A stretch of 64,000 nt of DNA from Hoeflea sp. 108 (GCF_000372965.1 NZ_KB890024.1:4366304-4430303); one strand, 5' to 3'; counted from the first letter of the stretch, positions 53,620 to 62,349 are shown. The notes: generated from the sequence alone by a model not told the origin. Numbers and translations: made by a program.

Positions 53620-55272
53620 ATGCTGCGCAACTGGATCGTCAGATACTGGTACTCGTTCTCGCTGACGGGCCTGTTGATCGGCACCCTGTTCTTCGCCGCC
53701 TCGCTGACGCCGACGCTGATCCCGCGCAACTATCTCACCCAGGGCGTGCTGTCGGGCTGCTCGGCCGCCGCAGGCTACGGTGTCGGCTTCTTCCTGCGCT
53801 GGCTGTGGCACTATCTCGGCCTGCCCGAGCCGAAGGCGCGTTTCCTGCGCATCTCCAAGATCGTTGCTGTAGTCGCCTGCGCCGCAATCGGCCTTGCCTT
53901 CCTGTGGCGCGCCTCCGAATGGCAGAATTCGATCCGATCAGTCATGGGCCTCGAGCCGGTCGACAGCGTCCATCCGCTCGAGGTCGGCGCGCTGGCGCTG
54001 GTCACCTTCGTCATCCTCATCACACTCGCCCGGCTGTTCAAGATCACGCTCTATTTCGTCTCACGGCACCTCAACCGCTTCGTGCCAAAGCGTGTCTCTT
54101 ATGTCGTCGGCACCACCATCGCCGTCATCGTCTTCTGGTCCATCGCCGACGGCGTCGTCTTCCGCTATGGCCTGCGCTTTGCCGACAGCTCGTTCCAGCG
54201 CCTCGACCGCCTGATGCCGCCGGACGAGCGGCAACCGACCGATCCGGCCAAGACCGGCAGTGCCGCCTCGCTTGTCCGCTGGCAGGATCTCGGCCGCATG
54301 GGCCGCTCTTACGTCGCAACCGCGCCGACCGCTGCCCAGATTGGGGCACTCACCGGCAAGCCAGCCAAGGAACCGGTCCGCGTCTATGTCGGGCTGCAAT
54401 CCGCCGAAAAGCCACAAGAGCGTGCCCGCCTCGCACTCGAAGAACTCAAGCGCACCGGCGGCTTCGAGCGCTCGGCCCTTGTCATCATCACGCCCACCGG
54501 CACCGGATGGGTCGATGAACAGGGCATCGATCCCGTCGAGTTCCTGCACAATGGCGACATCGCCAGTGTCGCGGCGCAATATTCCTATCTGGCCAGCTGG
54601 CTGTCGCTGCTGGTCGAGCCTGGCTACGGCGCCGAGCAGGCCCGCGCCCTGTTCACCGAGGTCTATGGCTACTGGCGCACCCTGCCCAAGGAGACACGGC
54701 CGAAGCTTTATCTCTACGGCCTCAGTCTCGGCGCGCTCTCGTCCGAGCTGTCCAACGAGCTGTTCGAGGTGCTGGGCGATCCCTACCAGGGCGCACTATG
54801 GGTCGGCCCACCCTTCCCCAGTCGCATCTGGAACGCCATCACCACCGACCGTAATCCCGGCACGCCCCAATGGCTGCCCGAGTTCCGCGACGGCTCCTAT
54901 GTCCGCTTCACCGCCCAGAAGAACGCGTTGGCCATTCCCGGCGCCGTCTGGGGCCCGCTGCGCATCGTCTACCTGCAATATGCCAGCGACCCGATCACCT
55001 TTTTCGACGCGCACGCCTTCTACCGCGAGCCGGACTGGATGAAGACGCCCCGCGGCCCCGATGTCTCGCCCGAACTGCGCTGGTATCCGGTCGTCACCTT
55101 CCTGCAACTCGTCCTCGACATCGCCATCGGCACCACCTCGCCCATGGGCCATGGCCACGTCTACGCCGCTGAGCACTATATCGATGCCTGGCTCGAGGTG
55201 ACCGACGTCAAGGACTGGTCACCGGAACAGGTAACGCGGCTGAAGCAGCACTTCATCGACGCGCGCAAGTAG
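53620..55272 (+). CDS. Membrane alpha/beta-hydrolase (Abhydrolase_9 type)
   Basis: A 550-residue protein. Four helices occupy the N-terminal part (about residues 10-180), with ASLTPTLIPRNYLTQGVLSG near the start, followed by a large hydrolase domain. The nucleophile elbow is LYGLSLGALSSE, giving a Ser in GLSLG. This matches the paired PF15420/PF10081 layout seen in alphaproteobacteria and actinobacteria. Substrate is unknown, perhaps lipid or ester. The start at ATG 53620 has GAGGGG 9 bases upstream. Confidence 0.85.
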   Translation: MLRNWIVRYWYSFSLTGLLIGTLFFAASLTPTLIPRNYLTQGVLSGCSAAAGYGVGFFLRWLWHYLGLPEPKARFLRISKIVAVVACAAIGLAFLWRASEWQNSIRSVMGLEPVDSVHPLEVGALALVTFVILITLARLFKITLYFVSRHLNRFVPKRVSYVVGTTIAVIVFWSIADGVVFRYGLRFADSSFQRLDRLMPPDERQPTDPAKTGSAASLVRWQDLGRMGRSYVATAPTAAQIGALTGKPAKEPVRVYVGLQSAEKPQERARLALEELKRTGGFERSALVIITPTGTGWVDEQGIDPVEFLHNGDIASVAAQYSYLASWLSLLVEPGYGAEQARALFTEVYGYWRTLPKETRPKLYLYGLSLGALSSELSNELFEVLGDPYQGALWVGPPFPSRIWNAITTDRNPGTPQWLPEFRDGSYVRFTAQKNALAIPGAVWGPLRIVYLQYASDPITFFDAHAFYREPDWMKTPRGPDVSPELRWYPVVTFLQLVLDIAIGTTSPMGHGHVYAAEHYIDAWLEVTDVKDWSPEQVTRLKQHFIDARK

Positions 55273-55382
55273 CGCAGGACGCCGGGGGTAACGGATCTGC
55301 GCGTCAGGCCCCCGACCGCGCTCCGCTCCTGGCGGCACGTGCAAAAATCCGCCGCCAGGCGGCCAGCTCCTTCAAGCCGATT

Positions 55383-55856
55383 TCAGCGGATGAGGTCGGC
55401 CACCTTGGCGCCCAGTGCGGCGATCAGGTCGTCCGGGCGCATGCGGATCTGCAGGCCGCGCTGTCCGCCGTTGAGGAAGACCTCGTCCTCCAGCGTCGCC
55501 AATTCCTCGATAGCAGTCGGCACCTGCTTACGCTGGCCGAAGGGGGAGATGCCGCCGACCTTGTAGCCGGTCAACCGCTCGGCATTGTCGGGCTTCATCA
55601 TCTGCGCCGCCTTTCCGCCGAAGGCCGCCGCCACCTTCTTCATGTTGACCTCCTGGTCGGAGGGCACCACCACGCAGGCCGGTTTGCCGTCGACCTCGAC
55701 CATCAGCGTCTTGAGCACGATGCCAGGTGAAACCCCCATCGCCTCGGCCGCCTGCAACCCGACACGCTCGGCCCCGGCATCGTAGTCATAGGTCGCAAGC
55801 GCGAACGGGATGCCCGACTTGGAGAGCACGAGCGTAGCGGGAGTGGTCTTGGACAT
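55383..55856 (-). CDS. ybaK: YbaK-type Cys-tRNA(Pro)/aminoacyl-tRNA deacylase
   Basis: A 157-residue editing domain with the conserved Lys in GIVLKTLMVEVDGKPACVVV, KKVAAAFGGKAAQMMKPDNA and the GYKVGGISPFGQRKQVPTAI loop. YbaK removes cysteine wrongly attached to tRNA-Pro. ATG 55856 is the natural domain start. The gene is divergent from the PspA-like operon. Confidence 0.9.
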   Translation of the reverse strand: MSKTTPATLVLSKSGIPFALATYDYDAGAERVGLQAAEAMGVSPGIVLKTLMVEVDGKPACVVVPSDQEVNMKKVAAAFGGKAAQMMKPDNAERLTGYKVGGISPFGQRKQVPTAIEELATLEDEVFLNGGQRGLQIRMRPDDLIAALGAKVADLIR

Positions 55857-55951
55857 GCCCCGTTGTGCAACACTGCCCCAGCCTTTCGCAAGGGCGGCGA
55901 TGGGCGCCTGGCTCGCGAAGCGCGCCACCTGCATCGCCAGGAAATGCGCTC

Positions 55952-55970
55952 AATCACCGTATCGGTGATT
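55952..55970. promoter_or_regulatory. Palindromic site A of the PspA-like operon
   Basis: AATCAC, 7 bases, GTGATT, with arms that extend to 8 bases around TAT. It lies just upstream of a TTGACA element at 55974-55979. Confidence 0.6.
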
Positions 55971-55973
55971 TTC

Positions 55974-56002
55974 TTGACAAAATCAAAATCACCTCCTAAG
56001 TG
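55974..56002 (+). promoter_or_regulatory. Sigma-70-type promoter of the PspA-like operon
   Basis: TTGACA at 55974-55979, 17 bases, TAAGTG at 55997-56002. The -35 is exact and the -10 is weak. Palindromic site B covers the -10. Confidence 0.5.
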
Positions 56003-56005
56003 ATT
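55987..56005. promoter_or_regulatory. Palindromic site B of the PspA-like operon
   Basis: AATCAC, 7 bases, GTGATT, the same format as site A and centred 35 bases from it. It overlaps the predicted -10, as expected for a repressor site. Confidence 0.6.
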
Positions 56006-56022
56006 GAAGTAAGGAGTTGAGC

Positions 56023-57138
56023 ATGAAGTCTGCGAACTACAAGCTTATCCTAGATGAAAGCGGCCGCAACGACCTTGCCGATACGTTTCGTGCCTATGCA
56101 GGCGTTCGCGACATCTTGGATGCGCTCACGCCGTCCAACCGTGCCGACACTTTCGAACTGCAGCGCCTGGCCTACGAGCAGATCAGATTGCAGACAGGCT
56201 TGCCTGCCCGCCTGGTGACCAACGGTATCCGCGAATACGCCGCCGGCCTGTGGTCGGCGGACCGGCTGCCGCTCGACGAAAAGCTGATGTCGTTCAAGGG
56301 CGTGGACAGCGTATCCCTGGCCACCCTCCACGGCCGCCTGATCGCCAGTTTCCTGGTAACAGGATACAGCGAAACAACTGAAAAGATTTCACTTTCTCAC
56401 CTCATCCGGCAGGATGGAACCTATTCGCTGTCAGTGCCTCTTTCCCGAGAGATGCAAAACAAGGAGATCGACGCCATGCAGACCGAGTCCATTTCCGGTC
56501 GAGTGTCCCGCCTCGCGGCAGGCCTCGTGACCACCGTCATCGACAGCCTCGAGCGCAAGGCACCCGAAGCGGTTGCCGAGCAGGCCATCCGCGAGATCGA
56601 CAAGGCTGCCGACGAGCTCAAGTCCGGCCTTGCCGCGCTCATCGCCGAGCGCAAGCGTTATGCCATGCAGCGCGAAGATCTACTTGAGGAACATGTCGGG
56701 CTCGACGCCAACATCCGTGTTGCACTGCGTTCCGGCCGTGAAGACCTGGCGCGTGCAGGTATAGGCCGCCAGGACGATATCAATGCCCAGGTCGCTTCCA
56801 TCGACAAGCTGGTCGATGATGTCGATGTCCGCATTGCGGACTCCAGAGCCGCCCTCAATGCCGCTGCCGCAGCCCGCCGCGATGCCGAGGAGCGGGTGAA
56901 GATCGCACGCCGCGCCAGCCAGCATCAGACGCAGGGCCAGGCCACGGCCGCCGCGATCCGTCACCCCTCCCCTGAAGACAGGATCGCCGCTGCCCTCAGC
57001 GCCGTCGGCCGGCTGACCGACTTGCCGGCGGGTGCGTCCCGCAGCGAAGATCTTGCCGAGCTCGAGGCATTCGGGCGAGATCGAAGAATTGACGACCGGC
57101 TGGCCGCCCTGCGCGAAGAGATCGAGAACAAGGAATAA
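56023..57138 (+). CDS. PspA/IM30-family protein with a TnpB-like N-terminal domain
   Basis: A 371-residue protein from ATG 56023 (AAGGAG six bases upstream). Residues 1-150 resemble the front part of IS605-type TnpB: DTFRAYAGVRDILDALTPSN, YEQIRLQTGLPARLVTNGIR and DSVSLATLHGRLIASFLVTG, then a closing YSLSVPLSRE. No RuvC-like catalytic part follows. Instead residues 152-371 form a full-length PspA-like unit: amphipathic RVSRLAAGLVTTVIDSLERK, then AIREIDKAADELKSGLAALI and GREDLARAGIGRQDDINAQV. A second ATG at 56476 starts that unit and has AAGGAG nine bases upstream, so a short 220-residue form (PspA size) may also be made. It heads an operon with the YqiJ-like and flotillin-like genes. Confidence 0.72.
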   Translation: MKSANYKLILDESGRNDLADTFRAYAGVRDILDALTPSNRADTFELQRLAYEQIRLQTGLPARLVTNGIREYAAGLWSADRLPLDEKLMSFKGVDSVSLATLHGRLIASFLVTGYSETTEKISLSHLIRQDGTYSLSVPLSREMQNKEIDAMQTESISGRVSRLAAGLVTTVIDSLERKAPEAVAEQAIREIDKAADELKSGLAALIAERKRYAMQREDLLEEHVGLDANIRVALRSGREDLARAGIGRQDDINAQVASIDKLVDDVDVRIADSRAALNAAAAARRDAEERVKIARRASQHQTQGQATAAAIRHPSPEDRIAAALSAVGRLTDLPAGASRSEDLAELEAFGRDRRIDDRLAALREEIENKE

Positions 57139-57141
57139 GCG

Positions 57142-57744
57142 ATGCTTCAGGACTTCACGTCCGCCTCAACGCTTTATCTTTACCCATTGCTCGCCGGGCT
57201 GAGCCTCGGCGTGCTGCAAATTGTCGTCTACTTCGCCGGCAGCGTCTCGCTCGGCGATTCAGTGGCCGACATGATCGACGGTACCAGCATCGGCGAGTTG
57301 TTCGACTGGCTGAACTTCGGCCGCGTGCCGTTCTCTATTCTCGGTATGCTGCTGCTAACCAGCTTCGGTGCAACAGGCATGCTGCTCGACGGCACGATCT
57401 CGGCCCTGCCGGCTTGGACCTACGCCATAGTTGCAGCACCCGTTGCGGTCGGCGTCACCAAGCTGGTCGGCAACGGCATCGCCAAGGTGTTGCCGCGTGA
57501 CGAAAGTTACGCGGTGACGCGCGAGCACATGATCGGCCGGCGCGGCATTGTCACCCTTGGCCCGCTCGACGACGGTGTGCCCGGCGCAATCCGCGTTCGC
57601 GATGAGCACGGCGACCTGCACACCGTCAAGGCGCGGCCCGCCGACCCTGGCAGCGTTATCGACAAGGGGGCCGAGGTGGTCGTGGTTTCGGCCGTGCCCG
57701 GCAGTGATCGCATCTTTCTGGTCATCCCCTTCACCAGCGAGTGA
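57142..57744 (+). CDS. YqiJ-like (OB-fold, NfeD-related) membrane protein
   Basis: A 200-residue protein with three helices (about residues 15-35, 60-80 and 88-108) and a C-terminal OB-fold-like domain (MIGRRGIVTLGPLDDGVPGA, HTVKARPADPGSVIDKGAEV). This is the YqiJ/DUF1449 layout, whose genes sit beside flotillin genes. It begins 3 bases after the PspA-like stop, so translation is coupled. It probably partners the flotillin-like protein in the inner membrane. Confidence 0.82.
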   Translation: MLQDFTSASTLYLYPLLAGLSLGVLQIVVYFAGSVSLGDSVADMIDGTSIGELFDWLNFGRVPFSILGMLLLTSFGATGMLLDGTISALPAWTYAIVAAPVAVGVTKLVGNGIAKVLPRDESYAVTREHMIGRRGIVTLGPLDDGVPGAIRVRDEHGDLHTVKARPADPGSVIDKGAEVVVVSAVPGSDRIFLVIPFTSE

Positions 57745-57823
57745 AGCGACCAGGGGCCTTAGGTTTTCTGGTCGGCACAGCCGGCCTGCACGTCACATCT
57801 GCATGTCAAAATAGGAGCGGACT

Positions 57824-59509
57824 TTGGAAGCTATCCAGGAATTCCTGATATGGGCCGCTATCGTTGCGGTCATCGTTGCCGCCATCGGCTTCACCTTCGG
57901 CCGGCTGTACCACCGCGCCGAACGTGACGAGGCCTTCGTCCGTACTGGCGTCGGCGGGCGCCGCGTCGTCAAGGACGGCGGCGCGCTCATCCTGCCGGTT
58001 GTCCATGCGCTGGCACGGGTCAAGCTCAACACCGTCAAGCTGGTGGTCGACCGCCGCCGCGAAGATGCCTTCATCACCGCCGACCGCATGCGCGTCGACA
58101 TCCGTGCCGAATTCTACGTCCGTGTCGACGGCACCGACGACGGCATCGGCCTGGCCGCCCAGACGCTGGGCGACCGCGTCAACGACCCCAAGGCGATCCA
58201 GGATCTGGTCGAAGCCAAGCTCGTCGATGCCCTGCGCTCAGTGGCTGCCCGCAACACCCTCGACCAGTTGCATGAAAGCCGCTCCGACTTCGTCAAGGCG
58301 GTGCAGGACGCCGTCGAGACCGATCTGCGCTCCAACGGTCTTGAGCTGGAATCGGTCAGCCTCACCGGCCTCGACCAGACGCCGAAGGAGTTCTTCAACG
58401 AGACCAATGCGTTCGATGCCGTCGGCCTGGCCAAGCTCACCACCATCACCGAGCAACGCCGCAAGGAGCGCAACGAGATCACCCGTCAGACCGAAGTGGC
58501 GATCGCCGAGCAGGACATGACAGCCGCCAAGCAGCGTTTCGCCCTCAAGCGCCAGGAAGAAGAGGCCCGCCTCGACCAGCAGCGCGACGTCGCCAACAAG
58601 GAAGCGCTGACCCGCGCCGAGAAGGCCAAGGCCGAGGAAGACGCCAAGCTTGCCGAGCAGAGCGCACAGATCGAGCGTGAGCGCGAGATCGCCGAGCGTT
58701 CGGCTGCCGCCAGCAAGGCCAGGGAAGAGGCCCGCATCAACTCCGAACGCGATGTCGAACTGAGCCGCCAGACCATGGCAGTCGCCATCGCCAAGAAGAG
58801 CGAAGAGACGCTGCGCGCCGAGGCCAAGGCGCGCGAGGCAGAGGCCCTGAGCGTTGCGGCCCACGAAAAGGTGCAGACGGCCCGCGAGCGCGAAATCGCC
58901 GACCGTAACCGTCAGATCGCCATCCTGCAGGCGCAGGAGGCGGCCGAATCCGAGGCCGTCACCGTCACCGTCAGCGCCACCGCCGAAAAGGCCGCGGCAG
59001 AGGATCGTGCCGAGGCGACGCTCGTCGAGGCACGTGCCAGCGCCGAGGCGATGAAGGTGCGCGCCGAAGGCATCCAGGTCGAGGGCGAGGCCCATGCCCA
59101 GACCATCCGGGCCCGCAACGAGGCGTCGAACACGCTGTCCGACAAGATGATCCAGTTCGAGCTGACCCAGGCCCGCATCAGCATGCTGCCGGAAGCGCTC
59201 AAGGCGCTGATGGAGCCGGCAAGCCGCATCGAGAGCATCCGCGTATTCGACACGCAGGGCTTCTCCGCCGGCCGCTCGGGCGGCGACGGCGCCAACCGCT
59301 CCGGCGCGGGCGACCTCGCCGACCAACTGCTGCGCTTCACCGGCAACAAGCCGCTGATCGACGCGCTGCTGGCCGCGGCCGGCATGGACGGCGCAGGCGG
59401 AACCCTCAAGGATCTCGTTACGCCCAACCCGGCCTATGCCGACGCAGAGCCTGAACTTGTCGAAGCCTACGACGTCGACGAAGAAGCGACGGCGACACCA
59501 CAGGGCTGA
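57824..59509 (+). CDS. Flotillin-like SPFH protein (YqiK type)
   Basis: A 561-residue protein with one N-terminal helix (about 8-28), an SPFH/band-7 domain (about 30-200; LPVVHALARVKLNTVKLVVD, RVDIRAEFYVRVDG), and a long coiled coil (about 210-440) rich in Glu, Ala and Lys. The C-terminal part (residues 470-530) is less charged. It should form membrane scaffolds, as bacterial flotillins do. The start is TTG 57824 with AGGAG 6 bases upstream; the signal-anchor helix begins right after. It is the third gene of the operon. Confidence 0.88.
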   Translation: MEAIQEFLIWAAIVAVIVAAIGFTFGRLYHRAERDEAFVRTGVGGRRVVKDGGALILPVVHALARVKLNTVKLVVDRRREDAFITADRMRVDIRAEFYVRVDGTDDGIGLAAQTLGDRVNDPKAIQDLVEAKLVDALRSVAARNTLDQLHESRSDFVKAVQDAVETDLRSNGLELESVSLTGLDQTPKEFFNETNAFDAVGLAKLTTITEQRRKERNEITRQTEVAIAEQDMTAAKQRFALKRQEEEARLDQQRDVANKEALTRAEKAKAEEDAKLAEQSAQIEREREIAERSAAASKAREEARINSERDVELSRQTMAVAIAKKSEETLRAEAKAREAEALSVAAHEKVQTAREREIADRNRQIAILQAQEAAESEAVTVTVSATAEKAAAEDRAEATLVEARASAEAMKVRAEGIQVEGEAHAQTIRARNEASNTLSDKMIQFELTQARISMLPEALKALMEPASRIESIRVFDTQGFSAGRSGGDGANRSGAGDLADQLLRFTGNKPLIDALLAAAGMDGAGGTLKDLVTPNPAYADAEPELVEAYDVDEEATATPQG

Positions 59510-59651
59510 TCGAGCCAGAAGACGACGTAGCGGAGGCGGTGCGCCCACTTCCGCTACGAGCCGTATCGGCACCAGCAAAAGAGAATGGATCGCAGCCGGT
59601 GGCAATACCTGCGATCCTTGGGCATGATCGTGGCGTGACGACAGCCGGACC

Positions 59652-61289
59652 ATGCCGATCATGTCGATTTTCGAATTCGCAGGTCACACGCTCGATCTCA
59701 GGCAAGGCACGCTGCGAAACGGCGCTGCCGAACTCAGACTGCGCCCAAAATCCCTCTGCCTGCTCACCTACTTTGTCACCAACCCCGGCAGGGTCATCGA
59801 CAAGCACGAGCTGATCGAGGTCGTCTGGCCGAATGTCATCGTTTCGGACGACTCGCTTAGCCAATGCCTGAAGGACATCCGCATGGTCCTAGGGCCGCAA
59901 GCGGAAGGTCTGATCCGCACCGTGCCACGACGCGGCTACATCCTCGATGCGGCGCGCCTCACGTCCCGCTCAGGCGACACCGCACTTCCGGATCTCTCGC
60001 CGGCCGACAGACCTTCGATCGCCGTTCTGCCGTTCGACAACTCCGGTCCCGACCAGCAATGGTTCTCCGACGGAATCGCCGAGGACATCACGACCGCGCT
60101 CGCCAAAAGCCGGAAGCTCAGGGTCGTCTCGAAGAACTACAGCTTCGCCTTCAAGGGGCACGCCGTCAGGGGCGACCAGATCGCCCGCGAACTCGGGGTC
60201 CGCTACCTCCTCGAGGGAAGCGTTCGTCTCTCGGGCCAGCGCGTCCGCGTCTCCACGCGCCTGCTCGAGGGCGCGACCGGGGAATTGCTCTGGGCAGAGC
60301 GCTTCGACCGTGAGCTTGCCAACGTCTTCGCTATCCAGGACGAGATCACCGAAGCCGTCGTCGGGCACCTGGAACTCGAACTGCTGCCGGAGGAGAGGCA
60401 GGCCATTCACCAGGCCCGTACCGCCAATGTCGAGGCCTATCACTGCGAGCTTCACGGCCGACAGCTGGCGCTGGCACTGACGAAATCACGCCTCATCCTG
60501 GCCCGGCGCATGTTCGCCCGGGCGGCCGAGCTTGATCCCTCCTATGCCCGCGCCCATGCCGGTCTGGTCATCTGCGACTGCTATCTGCGCGACTGGCATG
60601 GCGGCGGCAGCATCCCGGCGGATGCCATCCTGGCTATTGCCGACAAGGCGCTGGAGCTCGATCCCGGTCTGCCGGAAGCGCATACGGCCAAGGGCTTTGC
60701 GTTGTTCTGCAACGAAAACTACACCCAAGCCGACCAGTCTTACCGGCAGGCGCTGGCGATCGACCCCAATTCCTACGACGCCAATTTCTTCTTCGCCTCG
60801 ACCATGGCACGTTTCCGCAACGATCGGGAGCAAATGGTCTCGCTGTTCAAGCTGGCCTCCCGGCTCCGACCGGACGACTATGTGTCGCCGATGATGATCG
60901 CCGCCTTCGTCGAACGGGACGATCCGGAACGGCTGGAGTGGGCAGGTGTCTGTTTCGAGCGAGCCCAACGTGCCACGGCCCTCTATCCCGAAGATGCTGC
61001 GCCGCTGCATCGCGGCGCCCTGGCGCTTACCTATCTGGGCAACAGGGAAAAGGCGCACGCCTGGCTGACGCGAGCGCTGGCAATCGAACCCGACGAGTTC
61101 ATTGCCCAGGTCAACGCAGCCTGCATTCACGCTTTGTCGGGCGAGGTCGAACAGGCGCTGGACTACCTCGAAAAGGCCGGCAGGAAAGTCCCGCAGAACA
61201 CCATCGACATGCTGCGCAGCGACGCCGATTTCGACGCCCTGCGTGATCATCCGCGTTTTGCGCAGGTGCTCCGCCCCAGGATTTCCTGA
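59652..61289 (+). CDS. Winged-helix regulator with FlgO/TolB-like and TPR domains
   Basis: A 545-residue protein. An OmpR-type winged helix occupies about residues 1-100 (LRPKSLCLLTYFVTNPGRVI, DSLSQCLKDIRMVLG, PRRGYILDA). A FlgO-like/adenylate-cyclase-associated beta domain follows (about 115-230; SIAVLPFDNSGPDQQWFSDG, LGVRYLLEGSVRLSGQRVRV), then TPR repeats to the end. There is no catalytic cyclase domain. Rhizobia have many such proteins, usually of unknown role, sensing protein or small-molecule partners. It lies after the flotillin-like gene but with its own 142-base gap. Confidence 0.86.
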   Translation: MPIMSIFEFAGHTLDLRQGTLRNGAAELRLRPKSLCLLTYFVTNPGRVIDKHELIEVVWPNVIVSDDSLSQCLKDIRMVLGPQAEGLIRTVPRRGYILDAARLTSRSGDTALPDLSPADRPSIAVLPFDNSGPDQQWFSDGIAEDITTALAKSRKLRVVSKNYSFAFKGHAVRGDQIARELGVRYLLEGSVRLSGQRVRVSTRLLEGATGELLWAERFDRELANVFAIQDEITEAVVGHLELELLPEERQAIHQARTANVEAYHCELHGRQLALALTKSRLILARRMFARAAELDPSYARAHAGLVICDCYLRDWHGGGSIPADAILAIADKALELDPGLPEAHTAKGFALFCNENYTQADQSYRQALAIDPNSYDANFFFASTMARFRNDREQMVSLFKLASRLRPDDYVSPMMIAAFVERDDPERLEWAGVCFERAQRATALYPEDAAPLHRGALALTYLGNREKAHAWLTRALAIEPDEFIAQVNAACIHALSGEVEQALDYLEKAGRKVPQNTIDMLRSDADFDALRDHPRFAQVLRPRIS

Positions 61290-61311
61290 TCCGGGATCGC
61301 ATTGACACACC

Positions 61312-61355
61312 CATACCCGATTGACTATGTATCATCGCATAGCCATTTGGGTATG
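61312..61355. promoter_or_regulatory. Promoter and putative ArsR operator
   Basis: TTGACA at 61302-61307 and TATGTA at 61326-61331 form a promoter. Nested inverted repeats span it: CATACCC with GGGTATG (61312-61318, 61349-61355) and CTATG with CATAG (61325-61329, 61338-61342). They fit autoregulation by the ArsR-type gene that follows. Confidence 0.5.
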
Positions 61356-61359
61356 AGTT

Positions 61360-61683
61360 ATGACGGAACCTCAGGACGCGATTTTTCGCGCGCTTTCCGA
61401 TCCGACGCGCCGCGGCCTGTTCGAGCGCCTTTGCCGCAATGGAGACACCACCGTCGTGGGCCTGCTGGCCGAGGCAGGCGTCTCGCAACCCGTGGTCTCC
61501 AAGCACCTCAAGATCCTGAAGACGGCTGGGCTGGTGCGCGACCGGCATGAGGGCCGCTACACCTATTACAGCGTCGAGCGCGATGCGCTGAAGACGCTGA
61601 TCGACTGGACATCAGAGATGTCGGGCTTCTGGACCGACCGCTTCGACGATCTCGAAAATTTGCTCAGGAGGATGGACCAATGA
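61360..61683 (+). CDS. ArsR-family HTH regulator
   Basis: A 107-residue winged-helix regulator. The domain has FRALSDPTRRGLFERLCRNG, VVGLLAEAGVSQPVVSKHLK and AGLVRDRHEGRYTYYSVERD. No metal-binding Cys pair is seen in the recognition region, so it belongs to the non-metal ArsR group that is usually encoded with an SRPBCC protein. Its stop overlaps the next start by 4 bases, confirming that pairing. Confidence 0.9.
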   Translation: MTEPQDAIFRALSDPTRRGLFERLCRNGDTTVVGLLAEAGVSQPVVSKHLKILKTAGLVRDRHEGRYTYYSVERDALKTLIDWTSEMSGFWTDRFDDLENLLRRMDQ

Positions 61684-62090
61684 CCGAAACAATGGACACC
61701 ACGCGCTCGGTCGTGGTCGAGCGCGATTTCCCCTATCCGCCCGAAAAACTCTGGCGCGCGCTGACCCAGCCCCATCTCATTGCCGAATGGCTGATGAACA
61801 ACGACTTCAGCCCGGTGGCCGGCCGCCGCTTCACGCTCTCCGCCGACTGGGGCCAGGTCGACTGCGAGGTTGAGACGGTCGAAGAGAACCGCACCCTGTC
61901 CTATCGCTGGGACACCAAGGACCTCCGGAGCATCGTTACCTGGACATTGGCCCCCACCGCGTCGGGCACCAGCCTGCGCATGGAGCAGCGTGGTTTCACC
62001 TCCGCCCAGAAGGCCTACTTCCAGGGTGCGTCTGTCGGCTGGCCGCGCTTCTTCGACCAGCTGGTCAATGTCATAGCCAGGTTCGATTGA
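61680..62090 (+). CDS. SRPBCC (AHSA1-like) domain protein
   Basis: A 136-residue protein with the START-like fold. VVVERDFPYPPEKLWRALTQ, LIAEWLMNNDFSPVAGRRFT and LSYRWDTKDLRSIVTWTLAP match the AHSA1 group often paired with ArsR regulators. It binds small hydrophobic ligands in homologues, and the ligand here is unknown. Cotranscribed with the ArsR gene. Confidence 0.9.
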   Translation: MTETMDTTRSVVVERDFPYPPEKLWRALTQPHLIAEWLMNNDFSPVAGRRFTLSADWGQVDCEVETVEENRTLSYRWDTKDLRSIVTWTLAPTASGTSLRMEQRGFTSAQKAYFQGASVGWPRFFDQLVNVIARFD

Positions 62091-62124
62091 CCTCGCTGCA
62101 CCATCGATTCCAGGAGTATTTGCA

Positions 62125-62349
62125 ATGAGACAAGTGATCCGCACGGTCCATCGCTGGACCTCGCTCCTCTTCTGCCTGATCGTCGCATCGATCTTTGCCG
62201 GAATGGCGCTCAGCACCTTACCGGAGTGGTTCTACTACCTGCCCCTGCCGCCGCTGGCCGTGCTGATCCCGACTGGCATCTACATGTTCTTCCTGCCCTA
62301 TTTCAGCGACAGGCAGGACGCCCTACCGGCTGCCAAGGGACGCGCCTGA
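62125..62349 (+). CDS. Small membrane protein
   Basis: A 74-residue protein with two helices: SLLFCLIVASIFAGMALSTL at about residues 14-33, and YYLPLPPLAVLIPTGIYMFF at about 38-57. The start MRQVIRTVHRWTS is followed by the first helix, a layout like the first half of PepSY-type proteins but without that domain. GGAG stands upstream. Its stop overlaps the next ATG by one base, so it is part of the cluster that begins with the ArsR gene. Confidence 0.75.
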   Translation: MRQVIRTVHRWTSLLFCLIVASIFAGMALSTLPEWFYYLPLPPLAVLIPTGIYMFFLPYFSDRQDALPAAKGRA

